Shown here piece by piece: positions 45,903 through 54,840 of a DNA stretch of 64,000 nucleotides; position 1 is the stretch's first letter; each line of letters begins with the position of its first letter. Origin of the DNA: Helicobacter_B zhangjianzhongii (lineage in GTDB: Bacteria; Campylobacterota; Campylobacteria; Campylobacterales; Helicobacteraceae). The notes beneath the pieces are model-generated. The model ran no database searches. It saw only the letters and a list, made by a program, of their open reading frames with translations, and had not been told where the DNA came from. Location of the stretch: the NCBI RefSeq assembly GCF_030249855.1, contig NZ_JANURN010000001.1:1-64000 (forward strand), written 5' to 3'. Both the position numbers and the translations under genes were made by a program.

Positions 45903-46045
45903 AATCCCACCTTAAGCAAGCGCGATAATCTCGTTTAGCGTGCTATTGCGGGGATTATCGCTAGAGACTCTCCCAATCAAGCCCAAACAAGCATAATCCT
46001 ACGCAACACTACTTGTCGTTACATATTTGCTATAAACTGCTTTCT

Positions 46046-46081
46046 AAATAATAAAAAATATTATTTATTTTTCTATATAAT
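46046..46081 (+). promoter_or_regulatory. AT-rich inverted repeat and -10 box before the chemoreceptor gene
   Basis: AAATAATA/TATTATTT arms at 46046-46053 and 46059-46066, then TATAAT at 46076-46081, 51 bp before ATG 46132. The dyad overlaps the place of a -35 box and could be an operator; no regulator is identified. Confidence 0.5.
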
Positions 46082-46131
46082 ACGCGCAGCTGAATGCTTG
46101 ATACCTAAATTTAGACTCTTAAAGGACTACT

Positions 46132-47787
46132 ATGAACACAAAGGATAAAAAGAAGCCTATAAGTGTATTTGTGATCTTGGGCTTAGGATATGCCTTATTT
46201 GGTGTGATTATCCTAGCACTTTGTATCTATGCGATTATGCGCATAAGCTTTATTGATGCTAATCTCAAGCAAATCAACAACATAAATTCCGTGAAGCAGC
46301 GCGTAGCTATCGACTTCCGCGGAAGCGTGCATGACCGCTCCATAGCCATACGAGATGTCGTGCTACACACCCCCCAAAGCAAAGAATCGCTGGATTTTAT
46401 CATCAAAGAAATAGCGACCCTAGAATCCAACTACACCAATGCTAGAGAGCGTATGAAGACACTTTTTGAAGCGACCAACGGGCTAGAATCACAAGAAAAA
46501 GAAATCCTTTCACGCATCGATGGTATTGATACCAAAGCCCTGCCCATCATACACGAGATCATCTCCTTGAAAAAAGCCGGCAATGATGAAGTAGCCACTG
46601 CCCGCTTGCAAGAAATCCGCCCACTTTTTGTAAGCTGGCTTGCTGTGATCAATGAGTTTATCAACCTAGAAGAGAGTAAAAATCAAGCCATCACGCCGCT
46701 TGTAGCCGATGTGGTCTCAATCTTTAAAGCTGTGTTTATCGCAAGCGTGGTTTTATCTATCATCTTTAGTATAGGGATCGCATTTTTCATTATTCGCTAT
46801 CTCTCTAGGATTCTAGGTGGTGAGCCAAATGTCGCTAAAGCTAGTGTGAAGCTTATAGCCAGCGGAGATCTACGAGAATCTATCACTGCCATAGAAGGCT
46901 CTATGCTCAATGATATAGCCAATATGCAGCTAAAGCTTAAAGGCATTGTAAGCGAGATCCTAAAGAGTGCGCAAGAGATTTTCACCAATACCAAAGCCGT
47001 AGAGCAAGCAAGTGCCAACTCACAGCAAGCCTCCAAAGCCCAAAGCGATACCGCCAAATCAAGTGCCACTGCTATCGCACAAATCGCGCAGGGCATCGCG
47101 CAAATTGCAGAAATCGCCAAGCTCACAGAAGAAAACTCCGCCAAAACCCTAGAATCCGCCAAAAAAGGCAAGGAAGCAATGACTGATACCCAAGCCACGA
47201 TTGATCAAGTAACACAAATGGTCAATACCTCTGCAAACCAGATTCTAGAGCTAGAAAAGCAGTCCAATGAGATTAGCCAAAGTGCGAGCCTCATCGCAGA
47301 AATCGCTGATCAAACAAACCTCCTAGCCCTAAATGCCGCCATAGAAGCCGCAAGAGCAGGAGAGCACGGCAGGGGCTTTGCGGTAGTAGCTGATGAAGTG
47401 CGCAAGCTAGCAGAGCGCACGCAAGATACCACCGCGCAGATTGCTACAATCATCAAGCATATACAAGATGAAATTAAGCGTGTGTCAAACTCTATGAACC
47501 AAGCCGTCCCCAGAGCGCAAAAGAGTATGGAGCTAGCCGAGCAGACTTCAAGCCTACTTGATGAGATCGAAGAGCAAGCCACAGATTCTCTAGAAAAAGC
47601 CCAAAGTGTCAGCACACAAAGCAACCAGCAAGAAGAAAGTGTCGCCAATGTAGAGCGCAGTATGCAAGAAATGGTGCAAGTCTCCAATGACACAAATATC
47701 CTTATGGAAAAAAGCCAAAGCTCCATAGCCCAGCTCTCTAAAATCTCCACAACACTCCAAGATAATATCAGCTTCTTTAGACTTTAG
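46132..47787 (+). CDS. Methyl-accepting chemotaxis protein
   Basis: 551 residues, RBS AAAGGACTACT. TM1 is about residues 11-36. A helical periplasmic region (about 37-188) with conserved DRSIAIRDVVL looks like a four-helix-bundle (4HB_MCP) sensor. TM2 is about 192-220, then a HAMP region and the signalling domain with the highly conserved hairpin DQTNLLALNAAIEAARAGE and GRGFAVVADEVRKLAERT (about 395-430). It senses an unknown ligand and controls CheA. It is monocistronic, with its own AT-rich promoter and a good terminator. No repeats interrupt it. Confidence 0.95.
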   Translation: MNTKDKKKPISVFVILGLGYALFGVIILALCIYAIMRISFIDANLKQINNINSVKQRVAIDFRGSVHDRSIAIRDVVLHTPQSKESLDFIIKEIATLESNYTNARERMKTLFEATNGLESQEKEILSRIDGIDTKALPIIHEIISLKKAGNDEVATARLQEIRPLFVSWLAVINEFINLEESKNQAITPLVADVVSIFKAVFIASVVLSIIFSIGIAFFIIRYLSRILGGEPNVAKASVKLIASGDLRESITAIEGSMLNDIANMQLKLKGIVSEILKSAQEIFTNTKAVEQASANSQQASKAQSDTAKSSATAIAQIAQGIAQIAEIAKLTEENSAKTLESAKKGKEAMTDTQATIDQVTQMVNTSANQILELEKQSNEISQSASLIAEIADQTNLLALNAAIEAARAGEHGRGFAVVADEVRKLAERTQDTTAQIATIIKHIQDEIKRVSNSMNQAVPRAQKSMELAEQTSSLLDEIEEQATDSLEKAQSVSTQSNQQEESVANVERSMQEMVQVSNDTNILMEKSQSSIAQLSKISTTLQDNISFFRL

Positions 47788-47791
47788 TCTA

Positions 47792-47825
47792 TACAATGGC
47801 TATGCCCAGCTGCGTAGCCATTGTA
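47792..47825 (+). terminator. Rho-independent-type hairpin after the chemoreceptor gene
   Basis: Perfect 11-bp stem TACAATGGCTA/TAGCCATTGTA with a 12-base loop, followed by TTTACACTTTT. Starts 4 bp after the stop codon. Confidence 0.75.
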
Positions 47826-47924
47826 TTTACACTTTTCACGCTTCACACTATAACGCCAATATTTGATTCTAGCTCGCTTTTTGGGATTTTAGGATTTTAA
47901 CGGCGCGGGATTTTTGATTTTAAA

Positions 47925-47945
47925 TTGAGAATGATATTCATTTTT
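47925..47945 (+). promoter_or_regulatory. Fur-box-like operator
   Basis: TTGAGAATGATATTCATTTTT matches the AT-rich Fur consensus in the GAATGATATTCATT part (AATGA/TCATT arms, 3-bp spacer). It lies about 90-110 bp before a TonB-dependent receptor, the expected kind of iron-repressed target. Confidence 0.65.
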
Positions 47946-48033
47946 TAAGAAACATATAAACAAAAATTAGGAACTATTACCATTTAATAAATGTAGCGTA
48001 AATGCGCGACACAAACTACCACAAGGAAACATT

Positions 48034-50265
48034 ATGGAACAAAAAGCGTTTGTATCATTGATCCTAGCAAGTATGCTAGCAGCCACGCTCCACGCAGACC
48101 AAAGCCAAAATGATAGCCCCACTAGCAATGAGCCAAGCACGCCAAGCCTAGAATCCACTTCTAAAGACGCGCCATCTACCCCCACGATGCTAAACCCTGT
48201 AAGTGCCTTTGCCAAGAAAAATGCCAAGCTAGATAGCCTAAACCGCAATACCTACACCCTAGACAAATCCCAAATCACCGACAAAGGCTACAATCAAAGC
48301 ACCAATATCTTCCAATATATGCCTTTTGTAGGGCTGAACGACACAGGGCTTGGCAGCAATATCGACCTGCGCTCCCAAGGCGCACGCGCCAACACCTCCG
48401 TGCAAGTGCTGATAAATGGCGTGCCATCAAATATGCTAGATTCTAGCCACGGCGTAACGCCCATAAGCACTCTCTCACCAAACACCATAGAATCCATAGA
48501 GATCCTGCCCGGTGGCGGAGCGGTGATGTATGGCAATGGCACGCGCGGTGGGGTAGTCTCTATCACCACGCAAAAACGCTATGAAAAGCCCTTTTTCTCC
48601 GCAGGTGCGAGCTATGGCAATATCATCACTAGCACAGGGAATAATATCAATGCCGATGCAAAGTTTGGCACAAAGCTTAGGAGTGGCACGCGTAGCCCCA
48701 TATATGTCTCTTTGGGCGCAGCTTATATCCACCAAGGCGGACCAAGGCAGGGTGATCTCACGCAAGGGGCGCAAGCAAATGGCTCTTTTGTCATAGATTT
48801 TGGCGATAGGGCGAGCTTGGATTTTAGCCTAGATTACTTTGGTGGGAGCATTAAAACAAGCCCGAACAACTCTTTCCAAATCACGCCAAACCCTAGCAAA
48901 AACGACCGCGACAAAGCCGGCTATGGTAGCCTGCACAACACCCAGCACAGAGTCGATGCAAGCCTAGGGCTAGTGGCACACCTAAGCGAGAGATCCAAGC
49001 TTGATGTGCGCACATTTTTTCACTTAAATCGCATTGATTATGTGGATTCTACGACTAATCTCGCGCTCTATATGAACGCCTTTAATAATGTGAGCGCGAA
49101 TCAAAATGGCTCATTTTTTGATGATAAAAAGGCGGGCGTGATTGCCAAATACGACTTGCACCACGATAAAGGTCGCTTCATAGCCGGGCTAGAATCTATC
49201 TACAATCGTGGGGAGAGAGCGATGAATCAGCATATATTCTGGCAAGGCGATCCTGTGTCAATGATGGGGCAACAAGTCAGCAAATATGACCACACGATGA
49301 AAATCCCATTTCAAGGCAGCAAGTGGAGCAATGCGGCTTTTGCGATAGAAAAATACGATTTTACCAAGCGATTTTCACTCACAGGCGGGGCGCGCTATGA
49401 GTGGGCTTACTATGACATTGATGTCGCTTATGACTCTACCATAGCTATGACTATGGGCAATCGCCCTATGCAAATACCCACCACCGCCAAAGGCAGCCTG
49501 CAAGACTCGCTACACAACTACGCCCTAGAGCTTACCCCAAGCTATGCATATAGCGACTCTGGCGCGCTGTATTTGAAGTATGAAAAGGGCTTTTTCTCCC
49601 CAAGTCCCAACTCTTTACTAAAGCGCGATGGCAGGAGCTACACTGCTACAAATCTCAAAAAGGAAGAATACCACACCATAGAAGCGGGGATTAAGGACTT
49701 TTTTGGCGATTTTTTGAGCCTATCTCTTAGCGCGTTTTACACACTTACTACTAATGAGTTCTACACCATAGGCAATGCCCACTCCCTAGGCGGCGTAAGC
49801 TACAACAACTACGACTTCACGCAGCGCGCTGGGGTGGAAGCTTTCTCCCAGCAGTTTTTCTTCAACGATGTCCTGCACTTTAGCGAGAGCTTCACTTATG
49901 TTGATGCAAGGATTTTGCAAGATAATGGCAGCAAAACTAATCGTGCTATCCCCTACACAAGCAGCTACAAAGCTACTTTAGGAGCGAGTCTCTCTCTAGG
50001 GCGACACTGGAATCTATGGACCCAGCATAGCTTCTTTGGCGCGCAAAAGGACATTGTAGGCGGCAATATCCCCGCATATAGTCTAAGTGATATTGGCGTG
50101 GAGACAAACTATGGGGGCTTTTCTTTAAGTGCTGGGGTGCGCAATGTGTTTGATACCTTTTATTACAGCTATTACAACAGCGATAAAAGCGACCCCATCG
50201 CGGGCTATGGATTCTTAATAGGAGCTGGGCGCACGCTATTTGTGCAAGGGCGATATGAGTTTTAG
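48034..50265 (+). CDS. TonB-dependent outer-membrane receptor
   Basis: 743 residues, RBS AAGGAAACATT. Signal peptide (cleavage likely after LHA, about residue 21), a Ser/Thr/Pro-rich segment, then a plug domain: STNIFQYMPFVGLND, VQVLINGVPSNML and IESIEILPGGGAVMYGNGTRGGVVSITT (in parts, about 150-180). The barrel follows and ends with an aromatic terminus (VQGRYEF), required for assembly. No clear siderophore-specific signature is seen; FecA-like ferric-chelate uptake is most likely given the Fur box. There is one LESTS repeat-like stretch early on but no insertion. Downstream DNA is repeat-rich. Confidence 0.92.
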   Translation: MEQKAFVSLILASMLAATLHADQSQNDSPTSNEPSTPSLESTSKDAPSTPTMLNPVSAFAKKNAKLDSLNRNTYTLDKSQITDKGYNQSTNIFQYMPFVGLNDTGLGSNIDLRSQGARANTSVQVLINGVPSNMLDSSHGVTPISTLSPNTIESIEILPGGGAVMYGNGTRGGVVSITTQKRYEKPFFSAGASYGNIITSTGNNINADAKFGTKLRSGTRSPIYVSLGAAYIHQGGPRQGDLTQGAQANGSFVIDFGDRASLDFSLDYFGGSIKTSPNNSFQITPNPSKNDRDKAGYGSLHNTQHRVDASLGLVAHLSERSKLDVRTFFHLNRIDYVDSTTNLALYMNAFNNVSANQNGSFFDDKKAGVIAKYDLHHDKGRFIAGLESIYNRGERAMNQHIFWQGDPVSMMGQQVSKYDHTMKIPFQGSKWSNAAFAIEKYDFTKRFSLTGGARYEWAYYDIDVAYDSTIAMTMGNRPMQIPTTAKGSLQDSLHNYALELTPSYAYSDSGALYLKYEKGFFSPSPNSLLKRDGRSYTATNLKKEEYHTIEAGIKDFFGDFLSLSLSAFYTLTTNEFYTIGNAHSLGGVSYNNYDFTQRAGVEAFSQQFFFNDVLHFSESFTYVDARILQDNGSKTNRAIPYTSSYKATLGASLSLGRHWNLWTQHSFFGAQKDIVGGNIPAYSLSDIGVETNYGGFSLSAGVRNVFDTFYYSYYNSDKSDPIAGYGFLIGAGRTLFVQGRYEF

Positions 50266-50602
50266 CAATGTGGCTTTAGAGCGACCTTTGCACCGCGCTA
50301 CTTTGCGCAACTTATGATGATAATAATGCCAAGCGGATTTGCAATATGCTTGCAATGACAGCCCCTTTATTGTCATCACGAGCCGATAAAGTCGGTGCGA
50401 CAATCCAACGCTAGAATCTAGTATTGCAAAAGTGGATTCTAGCCATACTAACCCATTTGTCATACTAAGCTTTGAAGTGGATTATGGATTGCCACGAAAC
50501 TCCTTACGGATTTTCTCGCAATGACAGCAAAAACGCGGATTCTAGGACTAACCCCACAAAAAATTTGTATAATTTCCGCTATTTTTATCACAAGGAGCTA
50601 CT
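50266..50602 (+). repeat. Intergenic repeats between the TonB receptor and asparagine synthase genes
   Basis: No gene. TCATCACGAGCCGATAAAG...GCGACAATCC and ATTGCCACGAAAC...CGCAATGACA palindromes (about 50370-50410 and 50485-50526) with TAGAATC/GATTCTAG cores. The last 40 bp are promoter and RBS for asnB. Confidence 0.75.
50566..50573 (+). promoter_or_regulatory. -10 box before asparagine synthase (TGTATAAT)
   Basis: TATAAT at 50568-50573 preceded by TTTG, 29 bp before ATG 50603. Confidence 0.6.
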
Positions 50603-50833
50603 ATGTGCGGGATTTTGGGGATTTTGGGACAAAGCGATGAAGCAAATTTCACCAAAGCACTCCACACACTCACCCACAGGGGACCAGATGCCTTTGGCGT
50701 GTATGCAGGGGAGTCTATCACGCTAGGGCACAGACGCTTATCGATCATCGATACCAACGAGCAGAGCAATCAGCCAATGCACTTTACAAATAGTAATATT
50801 TGCGGGGGGGGGGGCGAAGTGGATTCTAAATAG
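50603..50833 (+). CDS. asnB: Glutamine-dependent asparagine synthase, N-terminal fragment (phase OFF)
   Basis: 76 residues, RBS AAGGAGCTACT. The class II glutamine amidotransferase start MCGILG (Cys2 nucleophile), LTHRGPDAFG and GHRRLSIID are intact. The frame enters 11 G at 50804 and ends in GGGGEVDSK plus stop. One G fewer (or two more) continues it as AKWILNRSDQSPLYSIVFNGEIYNY into the rest of the enzyme. As assembled only the start of the glutaminase domain would be made. The whole enzyme would convert aspartate or a sugar carboxylate to the amide; homologues are common in surface-glycan loci. Confidence 0.88.
   Translation: MCGILGILGQSDEANFTKALHTLTHRGPDAFGVYAGESITLGHRRLSIIDTNEQSNQPMHFTNSNICGGGGEVDSK
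50804..50814 (+). repeat. Poly-G tract, G11, in asnB (phase OFF)
   Basis: Follows AGTAATATTTGC, similar to the bases before the carbamoyltransferase tract (GATATTTTGC). G10 or G13 restores the full frame. Confidence 0.92.
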
Positions 50834-51008
50834 AAGTGATCAAAGCCCGCTTTATAGCATAGTTTTTAACGGAGAGATTTATAACTACATCGAGCTAAAA
50901 GAGCAGCTCAAAGCCAAAGGCTATATTTTCCACACGCAAAGTGATACTGAAGTCGCGCTAGCAAGCTTTATAGAGTGGGGGGAGTCCTGCTTAAACCGCT
51001 TCAATGGT

Positions 51009-52547
51009 ATGTGGGCTTTGGCAATTTATGACCATAGAGCTAAACGCCTTTTCCTAAGCCGCGATCGCTTCGGCAAAAAGCCGCTATTTTACGCCTTTAT
51101 CACCACGAGCAAAGGAGAGAAGCAGCTCATCTTTGCTAGCGAGATGAAAGCGATTTATCCCTACTTAGCACAAATTTCCCCATCACACACCTTTAGCGCG
51201 ATGAGTGCTAGGGCAAATATCTTCTCCTATCCACAAACCCACGATACCCTAGTAGATGGGATCTACCGCTTCCCCTACTCACACTATGCTTTTGTCAATC
51301 TAGGAGATGGCAGCCTCACCCCCACGCGCTACTACAATATCCTAGACCACTTGCGCCCAGCCCCTAGCACCTATGAGCTAGCAAAGCAGGAGTTTTTCAC
51401 ACTCTTTTGCGATGCAGTGAGAGTGCGAATGCGCTCAGATGTAACCATAGGCACTGCGCTTAGTGGGGGGCTGGACTCTAGCGCGGTGATTTGCACGATG
51501 GCACACCTTGCCAAGCAGGGAGCAGAAGCGCAAAAAGACTGGCAGCACGCCTTTGTCGCCTGCTTTAAAGACACGCACCAAGATGAGAGCTGGTATGCCA
51601 AGCAAGTAGTCGATCATATCGGTATAAACGCGACTTTTAAGGAGATTGAGCCGCTAAAGGAGTGGGATAATATCTATAAATATTTCTATATGCTAGAAGA
51701 TCTCTATGGGCGCATACTCCTGCACGATATTTTGATTTATAAAGAGCAAAGGAGCAATGGCATCACCGTGAGCCTTGATGGACACGGATCTGATGAGCTA
51801 TTTTGCGGATATGGGCATATCCCCTATGCTTTGTGGGATAGCCGCTATCACCCACTGCGATTATGGCAGCTTTGCCACACGACTAATGGCACGCGCCTGC
51901 ACCCAGAATCCACTTTTAGCGTGCTAAAATCTAGTCTAAATATGTTTGCTCGCACGGGGGTAAAAAGGCTTATCGGCAGAGAGATTATTAAAAGCGCGGA
52001 TTCTAGCCACCCAAATTTCAAAGCTATGGATACGCTTAATCAAGTGCTGTATGTGCTGTTTTTTGAGACGCTGCTACCTGTGATTATCCGCGACTATGAT
52101 AAATGCTCGATGATTTCAAGCATAGAGATACGAATGCCCTTTATGGATCATAGGCTTGTGGAGTTTATGTTTAGCCTGCCTTATCACTACAAAGTCGGCG
52201 GCGGCTATACTAAAAAGCTCTTGCGCGATAGCATTGGCACACTTATGCCAAGCTCTGTTACTTGGCGCAAGCCCAAGCTAGGCTTTAATGCGCCTATGGC
52301 AGACTGGATAGCGCGAGATAAAAGCCACAATGGGCTAAAAGAGTGGTTTTTAGACATTGCGCACTCTCAAGACTTCCTAGAGTGCCCCCTTGTGCCTAAT
52401 GCCAAAGAGACAAAGGAGCAGATTCTAGCCCTAGCTAATGGCAATATCGCCCAAGAAAACGCCCAAAACACCGCAGAAGAAGTATGGTGCGCGCTCAATC
52501 CTTACCTATGGCAAAAGTCCATAGCCCAATACGCGCTTAGATTCTAG
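51009..52547 (+). CDS. asnB: Asparagine synthase, main part (out of frame with its start)
   Basis: 512 residues from ATG 51009, but the same frame is open from 50815, and NGEIYNYIELKEQL with WGESCLNRFNGMWALAIYD shows it is the continuation of 50603. The synthetase domain has the PP-loop SGGLDSSAV (near 51460), DGHGSDELFCGY (near 51775), RDYDKCSMISSIEIRMPFMDHRLVEFM (in parts) and WRKPKLGFNAP. ATG 51009 has no RBS, so independent expression is unlikely. Complete length would be about 648 residues, normal for AsnB-like proteins of glycan clusters. Confidence 0.85.
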   Translation: MWALAIYDHRAKRLFLSRDRFGKKPLFYAFITTSKGEKQLIFASEMKAIYPYLAQISPSHTFSAMSARANIFSYPQTHDTLVDGIYRFPYSHYAFVNLGDGSLTPTRYYNILDHLRPAPSTYELAKQEFFTLFCDAVRVRMRSDVTIGTALSGGLDSSAVICTMAHLAKQGAEAQKDWQHAFVACFKDTHQDESWYAKQVVDHIGINATFKEIEPLKEWDNIYKYFYMLEDLYGRILLHDILIYKEQRSNGITVSLDGHGSDELFCGYGHIPYALWDSRYHPLRLWQLCHTTNGTRLHPESTFSVLKSSLNMFARTGVKRLIGREIIKSADSSHPNFKAMDTLNQVLYVLFFETLLPVIIRDYDKCSMISSIEIRMPFMDHRLVEFMFSLPYHYKVGGGYTKKLLRDSIGTLMPSSVTWRKPKLGFNAPMADWIARDKSHNGLKEWFLDIAHSQDFLECPLVPNAKETKEQILALANGNIAQENAQNTAEEVWCALNPYLWQKSIAQYALRF

Positions 52548-52612
52548 GGCAGATATGGGCTAGCACGCTTGCATAAAATGTAACAACCTAGAGCAAAAAG
52601 CTAGAATCCATA

Positions 52613-52642
52613 TTGACAAAATTTTAGGCATTTGGTTAGAAT
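52613..52642 (+). promoter_or_regulatory. Promoter of the secretion/competence-like operon
   Basis: TTGACA at 52613-52618 and TAGAAT at 52637-52642 with 18-bp spacing, 38 bp before ATG 52681. The -10-like TAGAAT is part of a TAGAATCTAGG repeat core. Confidence 0.5.
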
Positions 52643-52680
52643 CTAGGCTCTTTAGCCCCATTTGAGATGTAAGGACTTGT

Positions 52681-53976
52681 ATGAGCCTAGCGCGATCTTA
52701 CGCTACCATAGCAAGGATACAAGGAGCAAGGCACTTCGCCTATGCAAGCCCACAAGAAAACGCAGAAAAAACCAGAAGCCCCACTAGATTCCTAAATGAT
52801 CAAGGGCAGGCTATCAAGCCTAGCTTCCGCCATATCCAAGTATCGTGTATAGCACACTCATCACTGCAAGTTGTAACCATACCCTACCCCAAGCAAGACC
52901 CAAGTCAAGAAGATCTCTATAAGCTTTGTATGCAAAAGCAGCTTTTAGATTCTAGCTCTCATCTCTTTATGGCTATGCCCTTAGTATCCCTAGGTGCTAT
53001 GCAGCAGTATAAGGCATTTGCCAGCGCGCTTGATACACAAGGCAAGCCCACAAGCACAGCCCCTAGAATCTATGAAAATCTCAATGCCCAAGTCTTTATC
53101 CCGCTCATCTTACTCCCTCTAGCAAGCGATGAAAAAGCTAGCGGCGTGTTTTTGCTCGATGATTGGCTCTGTGTCTATGACAATGGCAAGCTTGTGTATG
53201 AGTGCGTATGTAGCGATATGGCTTCATTGCGCGATGCTTTAGCGTTCATTAGCTCGATGTATGGCACGCCTTCTAAGCTTTACTACTATCAAGCCCTAAG
53301 CACAAGCACAAGCCTATATCCACTAGAATCCACCCTAGAATCCACTTTGCAAGCAAGCTATCCCACACTCACTTGTATCACAACGCCTTTATATCAGCTG
53401 CTGCAAGCCTACCTACTACAAACCCACTTGCCCACTCTCCACAATCCCCACGCCAAGCACTGCTTGCAAACACAGAGCTTTTGGTATGGGCTAGGGCTTG
53501 TAGCGTGCTGCGCACTAGTTATCGCGCTGCCATTTTGCAAGCTTATGTATGCAAGCCATTTAGACACTCGCACCAAGCACCTAAGCACGCACAACGCCCA
53601 GCTATCCCAAACCATACAAGCACAAAGCCTAAATGCCACCAAACTCCCCCACCTAAGCTCCCAGATCACTGACACTATCCACAATCTCTACACGATCAAA
53701 TCCCGCTATATCTCGCGCCTAGAGATCCTAGCCACACTCTCACACATCGCACGCAATAGTGAAAGCTGGATCACCCACCTAGCCCTACAAGGCAATCTTG
53801 ACAAAGGCGAAGCCCTGCTAGAGCTCTCCTGCCAAGCCCAGAATCAAAGCAATCTCCACACACTTATGCAATCTTTGCAAGATATGCCAAAGCTTGAAAT
53901 CATCGCCACACAAGATGATGAGGACCTAAGCGATGTCTTTGGGACAAAAATCACCCTAAAGATCAGCTATGCATAG
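52681..53976 (+). CDS. PilM/PilN-like inner-membrane assembly protein
   Basis: 431 residues. RBS AAGGACTTGT. The first 260 residues are a cytoplasmic domain without clear motifs. One membrane helix lies at about 267-290 (GLGLVACCALVIALPF). A periplasmic coiled region follows, ending in a small alpha/beta domain (LALQGNLDKGEALLELSCQAQ), as in PilN/GspL C-termini. It is the first gene of a tight operon that continues with PilO-like, PilP-like, secretin and GspE-like genes. It may combine PilM-like and PilN-like roles; the PilM part is not proven by motifs. Confidence 0.6.
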   Translation: MSLARSYATIARIQGARHFAYASPQENAEKTRSPTRFLNDQGQAIKPSFRHIQVSCIAHSSLQVVTIPYPKQDPSQEDLYKLCMQKQLLDSSSHLFMAMPLVSLGAMQQYKAFASALDTQGKPTSTAPRIYENLNAQVFIPLILLPLASDEKASGVFLLDDWLCVYDNGKLVYECVCSDMASLRDALAFISSMYGTPSKLYYYQALSTSTSLYPLESTLESTLQASYPTLTCITTPLYQLLQAYLLQTHLPTLHNPHAKHCLQTQSFWYGLGLVACCALVIALPFCKLMYASHLDTRTKHLSTHNAQLSQTIQAQSLNATKLPHLSSQITDTIHNLYTIKSRYISRLEILATLSHIARNSESWITHLALQGNLDKGEALLELSCQAQNQSNLHTLMQSLQDMPKLEIIATQDDEDLSDVFGTKITLKISYA

Positions 53977-54511
53977 GCTTTTTGCCTCTTGTGATTTATG
54001 GCTTATGCGGTATAAGAAGCGTGAAAGGATCGCGCTTTTTGCCCTGCCTATTGTGCTTTGTTTGGGAGTGGCTTTGGCGGTGGTGCTGCCACCCATTGAT
54101 GAGATCTATGCACAAAGCGAGCTTGCCTATACCACCCAAGACAACCTAGCAAAAGAGCTAGAATCCAGCCTAGAGCGCATAGAGACAAGCTTCGCGCACG
54201 AAGAGCTTGCAAGCACACTAGCCTATAAGCAGCAGCTCTTGCAAAGCCTGCAAGAAAAAGCCCAGACAAACACCCAGCTGACAAAAAAGCTCGCCCCCTT
54301 TAGCAAAAGCACCACGCCCAAAGGCACGCATTTGCACTTTAATGCCATAGGCGATGTGGATATGCTAGAAGATATTATCGAGCTTTTAGAAGCGCAGCAT
54401 TTCATCTTCATCGAAAATCTCGCCATTAAAGCCCCCTTTGCAAGCAGCCTAGAAATGTCCTTTGATGTGCTAAATTTTGGCGAAACGCTAAAAAGATTTA
54501 AAGGGGCGTGA
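53969..54511 (+). CDS. PilO-like inner-membrane assembly protein
   Basis: 180 residues; overlaps the previous gene by 8 bp. A basic N-terminus, one membrane helix (about 20-41), a periplasmic coiled coil (about 50-105) and a C-terminal alpha/beta domain (THLHFNAIGDVDMLEDIIELLE, in parts). This is the PilO/GspM layout: it forms a periplasmic platform with the PilN-like protein and links to the secretin through a PilP-like protein. Sequence motifs are weak; size, topology and gene order carry the call. Confidence 0.62.
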   Translation: MHRLFASCDLWLMRYKKRERIALFALPIVLCLGVALAVVLPPIDEIYAQSELAYTTQDNLAKELESSLERIETSFAHEELASTLAYKQQLLQSLQEKAQTNTQLTKKLAPFSKSTTPKGTHLHFNAIGDVDMLEDIIELLEAQHFIFIENLAIKAPFASSLEMSFDVLNFGETLKRFKGA

Positions 54512-54840
54512 TGCGGCGGTGGATTAGGATCGCGTGGATTATGCAGCTATGTATCCTAAGTGCTGGGGCTACGGCAAGCTTGCAAGAGCAAGTAAGCACG
54601 CTTCTGCGCCCGCCCTTAGCCCAAAATCATCGTATATACAATGTCTTTGGCGAAAAGGAGGTCGAGCTAAAGGTCTCTGCGATTTTAAACCACAAAGCCC
54701 TAATCCACAACACTTGGTATAAAGTAGGCGATAGGATTGGGATTTTTACGATCAATTATATCAGCGAGAAAGAAGTCGCACTCATAGACAAAAAGGGCAA
54801 CAAAAAAACCCTAGCCCTGCAAACAAGAGTCTTTGAATGA
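54508..54840 (+). CDS. PilP/GspC-like periplasmic protein
   Basis: 110 residues; ATG overlaps the preceding stop by 4 bp. An N-terminal signal or anchor segment (IRIAWIMQLCILSAGATA), then one small beta domain with VSAILNHKALIHNTWYKVGDRI and VALIDKKGNKKTL (residues about 55-105). This is the homology-region fold that docks the inner-membrane complex on the secretin. It resembles the short Cts/PilP proteins of epsilonproteobacteria. Directly precedes the secretin gene (ATGA overlap). Confidence 0.62.
   Translation: MMRRWIRIAWIMQLCILSAGATASLQEQVSTLLRPPLAQNHRIYNVFGEKEVELKVSAILNHKALIHNTWYKVGDRIGIFTINYISEKEVALIDKKGNKKTLALQTRVFE

Noticed and set aside
51009..52547. Independent asparagine-synthase-like gene starting at 51009
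   Set aside because: No RBS at that ATG, and conserved family sequence continues upstream to the G tract.
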